A stretch of DNA of 5,601 bases from the NCBI GenBank assembly GCA_020853835.1, contig JADYYC010000116.1, positions 1 through 5,601 of the forward strand, read 5' to 3'. This DNA comes from Anaerolineales bacterium. Its GTDB lineage: Bacteria; Chloroflexota; Anaerolineae; Anaerolineales; UBA4823. Shown in pieces: positions 1-5,601 of the stretch. The position numbers and the translations under genes were made by a program. A model generated the notes under the pieces. The model was not told where the DNA came from. It did not search any database and was given only the letters and a program-made list of their open reading frames with translations. Position 1 is the stretch's first letter. The number at the start of each line of letters is the position of its first letter.

Positions 1-72
1 GATTACGAAATGGAAACCCTTCAAGATCTTGAGCTTCCTGATACACAAAAAAGAGGAGAATCCCGACGATGA
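1..72 (+). CDS. C-terminal end of an unrecognised protein (5' partial)
   Basis: Frame 1 is open from the window edge and encodes a short hydrophilic tail (ending QKRGESRR) that stops at TGA 70-72. This stop overlaps the ATG of the next gene in an ATGA arrangement. Such a junction is typical of translationally coupled operon genes, which is the main reason to call this frame coding. Only 23 residues are visible, with no domain or motif, so the function cannot be named. Frame 2 is also open here and runs on for about 80 codons from position 29, but it lies over the signal-peptide region of the next gene and is taken as a shadow. The ribosome site of the next gene lies inside this coding end. 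Confidence 0.5.
   Translation, partial: DYEMETLQDLELPDTQKRGESRR
54..58 (+). promoter_or_regulatory. Ribosome binding site of the beta-helix membrane protein
   Basis: AGGAG lies 10 nt before the ATG at 69, slightly long but usable spacing. It supports the ATG at 69, the only Met that leaves an intact signal peptide. Confidence 0.7.
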
Positions 73-1463
73 AAGCCGAATATACTTCCAGGTGTACAGA
101 AAACAGGCTCTTGAAGCGACGGGGTGCCTGGCTCGTATTGCCTTTGTTGTTCCTATTAGCGTTGGGCGTTTTTCAGCCGGCGCTGGCGAAAGGCGTGATT
201 CTTCAAGGGGACGTCCCAGCCGGGAAGGTTGTGGACAACGACCTGTTTTTAGTGGGGGAATCCCCTTCGATTGATGGGACCGTGCACGGAGATGTCTTCG
301 TGATCGGCAACCGGGTTGCGATCAATGGGGAAGTGAACGGCAGCCTGATCGTGTTGGGAGAAGCGGTACAGATCAACAGCCAGTTGCAGGGCACTGTCTC
401 CGGCGCCAGCTTGGAAATGACCCTGGGCCCGGAAGCGGCGCTGCACCGCAACCTGTATTTCATCGGCCTCAGCCTGGTTACCCGACCTGGCTCTTCGATC
501 GGGCGCGACCTGGTTGCCTGGTGTTTTGGCGCGCGGTTGGATGGCCGCGTGGAGCGGAACATGAGAACGGTGATCGGTCCGCTGGAACTGATCAACGCAG
601 CTCTGGGGTCGATCCATGCGCCTCAGATCAGACTGAGCGAGGACAACGATACCAGCGCGCTGCCAGCCTGGCGCTTGAGCGGCGCAAGCGGGCTGCTGGG
701 GTGGGCAGGCTGGCAGGCGGTTCAAGCAGCCTTCGGCCCGGTCGATGCGCGTTCAGAAAGCGCCGATCTGCAGGCCGTGCAGCAGGCAGGCGGCATCGAT
801 TGGACAGAGGCGCGCTACTGGCTGTCAGAGCGGTTCGAGGATTTGGTGGTCCTGTTTGCGTTTGGCTTGCTGGCCGCCTGGTTGTTTCCGCGGCGGCTGA
901 TCAGAACGAGGCGGGCCCTGGAGAGAAAACCGCTTTCTGCCCTGGGGTATGGGCTGCTGGGGCTGGTGCTGGCAATCAACCTCCTGGGGGTGGTTCTGCT
1001 GCTGACGATCATCCTTCTGTTTGTCGGCTTATGGGTTGGCAGCCTGGATTTGTGGCCCCTCGCGTTGGCTTTTTGGGCCGTTGCGTACCCCGCCTTGGCG
1101 CTGGCGGCCGCGCTGTTTGGGGTGCTGGTGATCTTCGGGACAAAGATTATCGTGTCATACTTTGTGGGAGACTGGCTGCTACAAAAGCTGGCTCCCAAAG
1201 CCGCTCACCGGGTGTTGGCAATTTTGGTCGGCTTGCTGATCTACGTGGCATCGATCTCGATCCCGATGATCGGCTGGGTGATCGCGGTGCTGGTAACGAC
1301 GTTCGGCATTGGCGCGGCCTGGATGGAATTGCGCACCCGTAACGAGGTAGAAGAAGACAAGGCAGCCGAAACCGCAAACCTGACAGCGAATGACCCGCAA
1401 GTTGACCGTATTGATTTGGAGTCGATCCATGATGAACCGCTCGAGGAATTGGCAAGTGAGTGA
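69..1463 (+). CDS. Exported bactofilin-like beta-helix protein with multi-pass membrane domain
   Basis: The 464-residue product begins with a long signal peptide: basic segment to about R18, hydrophobic core 20-36, and an ALA site that would cleave after A40. Residues 58-170 form a beta-helix with a clear 17-residue period. Rungs start at D58, D75, S92 and T109, then N128, D147 and N164, with the pattern hydrophobic-F-hydrophobic-hydrophobic-G, then I-(D/N)-G-x-V-x-G. This resembles the bactofilin / polymer-forming cytoskeletal fold. A linker (about 180-255) follows, then hydrophobic helices at roughly 259-274, 289-323, 328-357, 359-371 and 381-418, and an acidic tail. The likely role is an envelope-anchored scaffold with the beta-helix outside the membrane; that is inference. 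Classical bactofilins are cytoplasmic and lack both signal peptide and this membrane domain. The start overlaps the previous stop, and the 3' end overlaps the channel gene by 35 bp. Confidence 0.8.
   Translation: MKAEYTSRCTENRLLKRRGAWLVLPLLFLLALGVFQPALAKGVILQGDVPAGKVVDNDLFLVGESPSIDGTVHGDVFVIGNRVAINGEVNGSLIVLGEAVQINSQLQGTVSGASLEMTLGPEAALHRNLYFIGLSLVTRPGSSIGRDLVAWCFGARLDGRVERNMRTVIGPLELINAALGSIHAPQIRLSEDNDTSALPAWRLSGASGLLGWAGWQAVQAAFGPVDARSESADLQAVQQAGGIDWTEARYWLSERFEDLVVLFAFGLLAAWLFPRRLIRTRRALERKPLSALGYGLLGLVLAINLLGVVLLLTIILLFVGLWVGSLDLWPLALAFWAVAYPALALAAALFGVLVIFGTKIIVSYFVGDWLLQKLAPKAAHRVLAILVGLLIYVASISIPMIGWVIAVLVTTFGIGAAWMELRTRNEVEEDKAAETANLTANDPQVDRIDLESIHDEPLEELASE
1418..1421 (+). promoter_or_regulatory. 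Ribosome binding site deciding the channel start
   Basis: GGAG lies 7 nt before the ATG at 1429, inside the upstream gene. The earlier in-frame ATG at 1390 has no such site, so 1429 is preferred. ATG 1432 follows directly and could serve as an alternative. Confidence 0.65.
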
Positions 1464-3348
1464 GGCTGCCTTTAGCCATCGTTACTTAAGAGCCATTGCG
1501 CTCGTTTGCATCCTGGGCCTGCTCTTGATCGTCGCCCTGCCTGCGCTGGCACAAAGCCCGCGGCGTGTCCAGATTATCAACGGGCATGTCGATCCGGGCG
1601 GGCAGGCAGTTTACCGGTTATCGGGTTTGCAGCAGAACCAGCGCCTGTATGTTTATGTAGAGACGGTACAGGGCAATCTCGATCCTTTCGTTTTTATATT
1701 GAGAAGCGGAGAGGATCTGGGTGATCTGATTGAGCGCTACACCCATGAAATGGAGAACGCAGCCAACGATACAGATCCCTCGGCAGCAATCAACGCGGTG
1801 CGCGACAGGTTCACGTTGGCCTGGGATGACGATAGCGGAAAAGGGTATGCGGCGGCGCTGGAGTTCCGGGTTCCCGAAGATGACGACTACTTGTTGGTGG
1901 TCGGCGGTTCATTTTCCACTCTGGGGCGCCAAACGTCGGGCTATTACCGCCTGTCGGTCGGCCTGGATGCGCCCCAGGTGCTTTTGGGGGAGGCGGAACC
2001 CCAAGGCCAGCCGTTCGCCAGGCTCGAGGCGGATGTGATCCGACCGGACGCGCGCGTCGAAGAACTCACCGGGGAGATCTCCGCCCAAAAGACCCGCCAG
2101 CGCTATAACCTGATCGATTTCAACCCGGGCGATACATTTTATGCCTATGTCGAGGCGACGTCTGGAGATTTGGCGCCGGCGCTCATCCTGCGGGATTTCG
2201 GGGACAAGCCGCTCAGCGCAGCCAACCTGAGAGGCAGCTCCAGAAACAGCTCGCTGACCTTCAAGATAGATGAGCGGCTCAAGAACGCGTCGCTCGAGGT
2301 GTTTGATGGGCACGGAAACAACGCCGCGGCGAGTGGGCATTACTTGCTCTGGTTAGGCCTCAACGCCCCTGAGATCCTGACCGGGCAGGCGCAGCCAAGC
2401 GAACTGCCGGTCGTGCGCCAGCCAATCGAGGTTCAGATTGGGATTAAGCTCCAACAGATCGCAAACATAGACCAGAAGAATGGTTTTTTCAACGCGGTCG
2501 GCAGCCTGCAAATGGAATGGACCGACCCCGCGCTGGCTTTCAGCCCGGATTCCTGCCAGTGCTCCGAGATCATTTATACAGAGAAGGAATTCGACCGCTT
2601 TCTTGCGGATGTAAATGGGCGCTGGCCTGATTTCACTTTTTTCAACCAGCAGGGCAACCGGTGGATCCAAAACAAAGTGGCAGTGAGGAAGCCCAACGGT
2701 CGTGTCATCTATTTCGAGCGCTTCACGACTGACCTGCAAGCGGATCTGGATTTTCGGCAATACCCATTTGATGTCCAGCAATTCCTGATCCAGATTGATT
2801 TGCTACATCCGCATAACAGGTATTTTTTCGTCGATCTGCCAGGTTTCAGCGAGGTCAGCGAGGATCACGGCGAAGAAGAGCTCATTATCCAGGACTTCAA
2901 GACGGATATCACAAGCGTGCAAAGCAGCACCCAGCAGACCAACTCGCGCTTTACGTTCAGTTTCGAGGGCCCCCGGCACCTGATCTATTACGTCTTCCGC
3001 ATCTTTATCCCGGTTTTATTGATCACCCTGATCTCCTGGTGGACATTCCTGCTGTACGATTACAACAAGCGCATCGAGGTAACCGCGGGTAATATTTTGT
3101 TGTTCATCGCCTTCAGCTTCAGCCTGGCGGAAAATTATCCCAGGCTGGGCTACCTGACCTTTCTGGATGCGCTCATGGCGATGGTATTTATCATCAACGC
3201 GTTGTTGCTGGTATACAACGTTTACTTGAAGCGGTTAGAGATCGATCACCAGGCCGGAAGGATAATCCAGATCGATAAAGCTCTAGGTTGGATTTACCCG
3301 TTGATTTATCTGCTGGCGCTGGTGGTTCTATATGTGATCTTCTTTTAG
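1429..3348 (+). CDS. Pentameric ligand-gated ion channel with duplicated N-terminal domain (DeCLIC-like)
   Basis: The 639-residue product has a signal peptide (core about 19-37, cleavage after A39-L40-A41). Two tandem PPC/jelly-roll-like lobes follow (about 47-194 and 213-324), then a pLGIC extracellular domain (about 330-520) and four membrane helices. Channel hallmarks seen directly are W364-x-D366 (loop D region), W399-P400-D401 with N406 (loop A), the beta6-beta7 loop D441-F-R-Q-Y-P446-F447-D448, and pre-M1 R516. M1 (521-542) carries P528 and an ISWW motif. M2 spans about 549-567, followed by NYPRLGYLTFLD (569-580) as the M2-M3 link; M3 is 581-600 and M4 617-638. These segments align by eye with GLIC (DFRRYPFD, ISWTAF, IAF) and ELIC (NILPRLPYTTVID). 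The Cys-loop cysteines are absent, as in other prokaryotic members. Product: a homopentameric cytoplasmic-membrane ion channel with its domains outside. Ligand unknown. It overlaps the upstream gene by 35 bp, implying coupled translation. Confidence 0.93.
   Translation: MMNRSRNWQVSEAAFSHRYLRAIALVCILGLLLIVALPALAQSPRRVQIINGHVDPGGQAVYRLSGLQQNQRLYVYVETVQGNLDPFVFILRSGEDLGDLIERYTHEMENAANDTDPSAAINAVRDRFTLAWDDDSGKGYAAALEFRVPEDDDYLLVVGGSFSTLGRQTSGYYRLSVGLDAPQVLLGEAEPQGQPFARLEADVIRPDARVEELTGEISAQKTRQRYNLIDFNPGDTFYAYVEATSGDLAPALILRDFGDKPLSAANLRGSSRNSSLTFKIDERLKNASLEVFDGHGNNAAASGHYLLWLGLNAPEILTGQAQPSELPVVRQPIEVQIGIKLQQIANIDQKNGFFNAVGSLQMEWTDPALAFSPDSCQCSEIIYTEKEFDRFLADVNGRWPDFTFFNQQGNRWIQNKVAVRKPNGRVIYFERFTTDLQADLDFRQYPFDVQQFLIQIDLLHPHNRYFFVDLPGFSEVSEDHGEEELIIQDFKTDITSVQSSTQQTNSRFTFSFEGPRHLIYYVFRIFIPVLLITLISWWTFLLYDYNKRIEVTAGNILLFIAFSFSLAENYPRLGYLTFLDALMAMVFIINALLLVYNVYLKRLEIDHQAGRIIQIDKALGWIYPLIYLLALVVLYVIFF
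1564..2400 (+). other. Region encoding the two tandem N-terminal lobes of the channel
   Basis: Residues 46-324 are an internal duplication. Each lobe opens with a G-x-(V/I) strand and a Y-x-Y-V-E core: residues 74-92 YVYVETVQGNLDPFVFILR against 238-255 YAYVEATSGDLAPALILR. Each closes with the same element: 178-187 GLDAPQVLLG against 310-319 GLNAPEILTG. Lobe 1 carries acidic turns D133-D135 (DDDSG) and E150-D153 (PEDDDY) typical of PPC-like domains; lobe 2 has lost both. The resemblance to PPC domains is a motif judgement. The two-lobed arrangement matches what is known of DeCLIC. Confidence 0.8.
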
Positions 3349-3365
3349 CCTCGAGCTTCAGGCTA
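3346..3365 (+). other. Weak inverted repeat at the end of the channel gene
   Basis: TAGCCT (3346-3351, including the TAG stop) and AGGCTA (3360-3365) form a 6-bp stem with an 8-nt loop. No T-run follows, so it is not a convincing terminator. It could be a processing or mRNA-end structure, or chance. The 43-bp gap to the next gene (3349-3391) otherwise holds only the ribosome site. Confidence 0.3.
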
Positions 3366-3380
3366 TACGGAAAAATTAGC

Positions 3381-3385
3381 AGGAG
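3381..3385 (+). promoter_or_regulatory. Ribosome binding site of the AI-2E family gene
   Basis: AGGAG lies 6 nt before the ATG at 3392. A nearer ATG at 3387 is out of frame with the long reading frame, so 3392 is chosen. Confidence 0.75.
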
Positions 3386-3391
3386 AATGGC

Positions 3392-4498
3392 ATGGATTCA
3401 TCACCCAGTTCGACGCCCTGGCCGGCACCGATCCGCTATATCCTGGCGGTGTTGTTGCTACTCACAGCAATCGCCGTGCTGGCATTCTTAAAACCAGTTT
3501 ATTCAACCATTGGGCTGGGCTTTATCTTTGCTTTGTTATTCTACGGTCCGGTACAGCGGGTCGCGCAGCTCGTGGGCGGGCGCTATGCCCTCGGCACAGC
3601 CTTGTTTTATTTGCTCGTGGCGGTCCTGCTTATCGCGCTGATGTGGGGGGCTATAGACCTGCTGATCAGCCGGGGCGAGGATCTGGCGAAGTATCTGCAG
3701 ATCGGAGCAAGGAATATCCAGGCCTGGCGGGGCGGCGTGCCAGAAAAATTAGCGGACGCGGCGGGTCAGGCAGCCGTATGGCTGGCCGGAAACCTGTTAA
3801 GACTGGCGGCCGGCGCGGCGAGCCTGATCGGCCAGGTGGCAATATCCCTCTTTTTCTCGTTTCTGTTGCTTTTGAACCTCTATCAGGCGCGCGGCTCTCT
3901 CAGGGGCTGGGTCTCGGGGCAACTTGAAACAGAGGTGCGCCAGACCCTTGAAAAGCTCGACAGGATCTGGATAGGTTACCTGACCGCCCAGGTGATCTAC
4001 GGCGCCGTCCTGGCAATAGCGTCCTGGATCCAGTATACTTTGCTGGGGGTGCCGTATCCCTTCATAATGGCAGTATTGACCGGGTTTATCTCATTAATTC
4101 CGACCATCGGCGGCATTCTGTCCTCATTTGTCGTTGCCATCCCCTGTTTGGTGCTGGGCTCAACGGTGTTCACCGAGATGCCACCGGTCACTTTTGCAAT
4201 CATCGTGACGCTGATCAACATCCTGATCACCCAGGTTTCGTATAACTTCATCGCCCTGCCGATCGTGGGGAGGTTTGTGAAGTTGCCGGTCGCGGTGGTT
4301 TTCATCGGCGTGCTGGCTGGCGTGGCGCTTGGGAGCATCATGCTGGCGTTTTTAGTCGTGCCGATCCTGAGTTCATTGACCATCATAGGCGGGTATCTCT
4401 TCGCCAAGGTGGCCCAAAAAGAGCCTTTAACCAGCCCGGCGGAGCCCGAAACGGGTCCGCCGGGGTTCTTCAGCCAGTTCCTGGCAGACAAACCATAA
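3392..4498 (+). CDS. AI-2E family (PerM/UPF0118) transporter-like membrane protein
   Basis: At 368 residues the product has the usual length and helix layout of the AI-2E transporter family (PF01594). Hydrophobic helices lie at about 14-33, 37-54, 66-92, 143-164, 194-218, 222-256, 263-292 and 300-337, with an amphipathic soluble stretch (93-140) between the third and fourth. Family motifs are visible: G219-V-P-Y-P with the following A-V-L-x-G, then I236-P237-x-x-G240-G241, and N285-F-x-A-L-P290-x-x-G293 leading to L298-P299. Known members export autoinducer-2 (TqsA) or act as Na+/H+ antiporters; many are uncharacterised, so the substrate here is open. The last 30 residues are a Pro/Glu-rich cytoplasmic tail. 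The gene follows the channel after 43 bp on the same strand and is probably cotranscribed with it. Confidence 0.88.
   Translation: MDSSPSSTPWPAPIRYILAVLLLLTAIAVLAFLKPVYSTIGLGFIFALLFYGPVQRVAQLVGGRYALGTALFYLLVAVLLIALMWGAIDLLISRGEDLAKYLQIGARNIQAWRGGVPEKLADAAGQAAVWLAGNLLRLAAGAASLIGQVAISLFFSFLLLLNLYQARGSLRGWVSGQLETEVRQTLEKLDRIWIGYLTAQVIYGAVLAIASWIQYTLLGVPYPFIMAVLTGFISLIPTIGGILSSFVVAIPCLVLGSTVFTEMPPVTFAIIVTLINILITQVSYNFIALPIVGRFVKLPVAVVFIGVLAGVALGSIMLAFLVVPILSSLTIIGGYLFAKVAQKEPLTSPAEPETGPPGFFSQFLADKP
4435..4464. terminator. Strong GC-rich hairpin inside the 3' end of the AI-2E gene, possible terminator
   Basis: CCCGGCGGA (4435-4443) pairs perfectly with TCCGCCGGG (4456-4464). After a single bulged G (4444), CCCG (4445-4448) pairs with CGGG (4452-4455) around an AAA loop, giving 13 bp in all. 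On the plus strand it is followed by GTTCTTC, a poor U-run. On the minus strand a TTTTT run appears about 16 nt past the stem, 66 bp beyond the stop of the coiled-coil gene. It may terminate either convergent operon, but the lack of an adjacent U-run keeps confidence modest. Confidence 0.4.
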
Positions 4499-4529
4499 AC
4501 GAGGTTATAGCTGCCGCACTCCGCCCGCC

Positions 4530-5453
4530 TCAGGGTCTGGGGGTGGGCGTGGTTGTGGGAGCAGCAACAGGCGTGGGGGTCAAGAGCGGCGTCTCCGGTT
4601 TAAGCAGCAGACTTTGTTGCAGCAATTGCCAGGCGCCTTCCAACTCATCCGCAGCGCGCAGCGGTTCGCGCGGCAAGGATTCACCCGACTGGTTGAGGCG
4701 GGTCAGGACCTCTTCGAAATAGGCGGCCTGATCCGAGGTCGCCCCATCTTGAAGTTCGAGAACAATCGAACGGGCGTCTTCGATATCGACTCGCGCCAGG
4801 CTCAAGTTGCCCTGAACAAGGCTCAGACGGGCGCGCGTGAGCAATTCCATGGCGGTGAGGAGCTGAATCTGCTGCTCCACCTGGGCTTGCAACGCCGAAT
4901 ATGCCAGCTCGTTTTCGAGCAAAGCTTTTTCGGCGCTGGCAGCCTGAGTTTGAACCGCTTTCAGCCCGCCGGTCACATCCTCAAATTCCGCTAAAACCGC
5001 GGATTGATTGGATTTTATCTGCTTGCCCTGGTCCTGGAGCGCCTGCTCAGCCACGCTGAGGGCGGCAGCCTGCGCTTCTACTTGCTGGTCAAGCGTCTGA
5101 GCGGCTGCATCTTGGGTCGCCTGGTATGCCTGGATGCGGTCGATCTGACCATCGATCATCGAGAGCGATTCTTTGATCTCATCGCTGCGAGTTTCGATGG
5201 TTTCGAGCCGGCTTATGAGGCTTTCCAGGCGCTGGGCTTGAGCCTGATCCATTTGCTGCTGTTTCATCTCGAGAGCGTCCAGGCGCAGCGCATGTTGTTG
5301 GACAGGGTTCACATACTGGCTGTAAAACGCCTGGAAACCGAAATACAGGCCGGCTCCGATAATGATGCCTGCTATGAACACGAAGATCAGGCGCAGAAGG
5401 GCGCCGAGCAAGCGGGCAAGGCAAGACGGTTTTGAAGCATTTTCTTCGCTCAT
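4530..5453 (-). CDS. Membrane-anchored coiled-coil protein with Pro/Thr-rich tail
   Basis: The 307-residue product has a short charged N-terminus, then one membrane helix (about 22-43, rich in Ile, Gly and Phe) preceded by R14 and R21. A long Gln/Ala/Glu/Leu-rich coiled coil follows (about 51-205), then a further helical segment with basic and acidic residues (about 206-245) and a low-complexity tail (285-307, ending TPTPVAAPTTTPTPRP). Positive residues before the helix suggest an N-in orientation with the coiled coil outside the membrane; with no cleavage site seen, it is likely a signal anchor. No enzyme motif is present and the protein is not recognised. Its layout is loosely like HemX or mitofilin-type anchored coiled coils, which is shape similarity only. 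AGGAGG lies 7 nt before the ATG, which overlaps the stop of the preceding gene (ATGA). Confidence 0.82.
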   Translation of the reverse strand: MSEENASKPSCLARLLGALLRLIFVFIAGIIIGAGLYFGFQAFYSQYVNPVQQHALRLDALEMKQQQMDQAQAQRLESLISRLETIETRSDEIKESLSMIDGQIDRIQAYQATQDAAAQTLDQQVEAQAAALSVAEQALQDQGKQIKSNQSAVLAEFEDVTGGLKAVQTQAASAEKALLENELAYSALQAQVEQQIQLLTAMELLTRARLSLVQGNLSLARVDIEDARSIVLELQDGATSDQAAYFEEVLTRLNQSGESLPREPLRAADELEGAWQLLQQSLLLKPETPLLTPTPVAAPTTTPTPRP

Positions 5454-5601
5454 GGCGTCCCCTCCTCAGGGGTGAGCACACCGCTCACGAGATCTCTCAG
5501 ACCCTCTAAGAAGCTGGAAAAACGCTGAGTTTGAGTGCGCAGCGTCTCCACCTCGGTGGACAGGGCCTCAACTTGCTGGTTCAAGTTATCGATGTTGGTC
5601 A
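5450..5601 (-). CDS. C-terminal end of a coiled-coil protein (5' partial)
   Basis: On the minus strand one frame is open from the window edge to TGA 5452-5450, giving 49 complete codons. Hydrophobic residues Ile3, Leu6, Val10, Leu13, Val17 and Leu20 of the visible part fall in a perfect 3-4 heptad spacing, so it is a coiled coil, followed by a less regular helix and the tail TPEEGTP. The stop overlaps the ATG of the downstream coiled-coil gene, so the two are probably translationally coupled and may act as partners. The N-terminus lies outside the window and the family is not recognised. Confidence 0.75.
   Translation of the reverse strand, partial: TNIDNLNQQVEALSTEVETLRTQTQRFSSFLEGLRDLVSGVLTPEEGTP
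5461..5466 (-). promoter_or_regulatory. Ribosome binding site of the anchored coiled-coil gene
   Basis: A perfect AGGAGG (minus strand) sits 7 nt before the ATG at 5453, inside the end of the preceding gene. It confirms this start. Confidence 0.8.

Noticed and set aside
29..274. An 81-codon plus-strand open frame at the left edge
   Set aside because: It overlaps the signal peptide and first rungs of the beta-helix gene in another frame, has no good ribosome site and shows no domain.
521..1342. A 273-codon plus-strand open frame inside the beta-helix membrane gene
   Set aside because: It lies fully within a gene that has a signal peptide, beta-helix repeats and membrane helices in its own frame. 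The shadow product is Arg/Gly/Ala-rich with no domain, as expected from GC-rich DNA.
1390..1428. Upstream in-frame ATG (1390) as the channel start
   Set aside because: It adds 13 residues before the signal peptide and lacks a ribosome site; ATG 1429 has GGAG at 7 nt.
3346..3365. TAGCCT/AGGCTA inverted repeat as an intrinsic terminator
   Set aside because: Only a 6-bp stem with an 8-nt loop and no following T-run; kept only as a weak repeat.
3997..4491. A 164-codon minus-strand open frame opposite the AI-2E gene
   Set aside because: Antisense to family motifs of a convincing membrane protein; its Met/Thr/Asn-rich composition is an echo of the hydrophobic codons on the other strand.
4614..5435. 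Plus-strand open frames opposite the anchored coiled-coil gene
   Set aside because: The minus-strand gene has a perfect AGGAGG, a coupled start, a membrane anchor and heptad-rich sequence. The plus-strand frames have no supporting signals.

Overview
The window is a moderately GC-rich, densely packed bacterial stretch with almost no non-coding DNA. No gene-free stretch reaches 300 bases; the longest gap is 43 bp. No rRNA, tRNA, CRISPR array, insertion sequence or convincing promoter was seen. Thr/Pro-rich tails, several single-copy membrane proteins and strong AGGAG-type ribosome sites would suit a Chloroflexota (Anaerolineae-like) genome. That assignment is an inference from style, not from a marker gene.

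The plus-strand block (1-4498) looks like one operon. It holds the last 23 codons of an unrecognised gene, then an exported bactofilin-like beta-helix protein fused to a multi-pass membrane domain (69-1463; ATGA junction with the gene before). Next comes a pentameric ligand-gated ion channel (pLGIC, 1429-3348; overlaps the previous gene by 35 bp). After a 43-bp gap follows an AI-2E/PerM family membrane protein (3392-4498).

The minus-strand block (5601-4530) converges on the first. It holds the C-terminus of a coiled-coil protein, coupled through ATGA to a membrane-anchored coiled-coil protein with a Pro/Thr tail. The two blocks end 31 bp apart. A strong 13-bp GC-rich hairpin lies inside the 3' end of the AI-2E gene and may serve as a terminator.

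The main discovery is the channel. After a signal peptide it carries a duplicated N-terminal domain (two PPC/jelly-roll-like lobes), then a canonical pLGIC extracellular domain and four membrane helices. This is the architecture known from DeCLIC, a calcium-modulated channel from a Desulfofustis bacterium. Here the gene overlaps one for a surface beta-helix membrane protein, so the two are probably made together at the cell envelope. Ligand, ion selectivity and the role of the neighbours cannot be read from the sequence alone.
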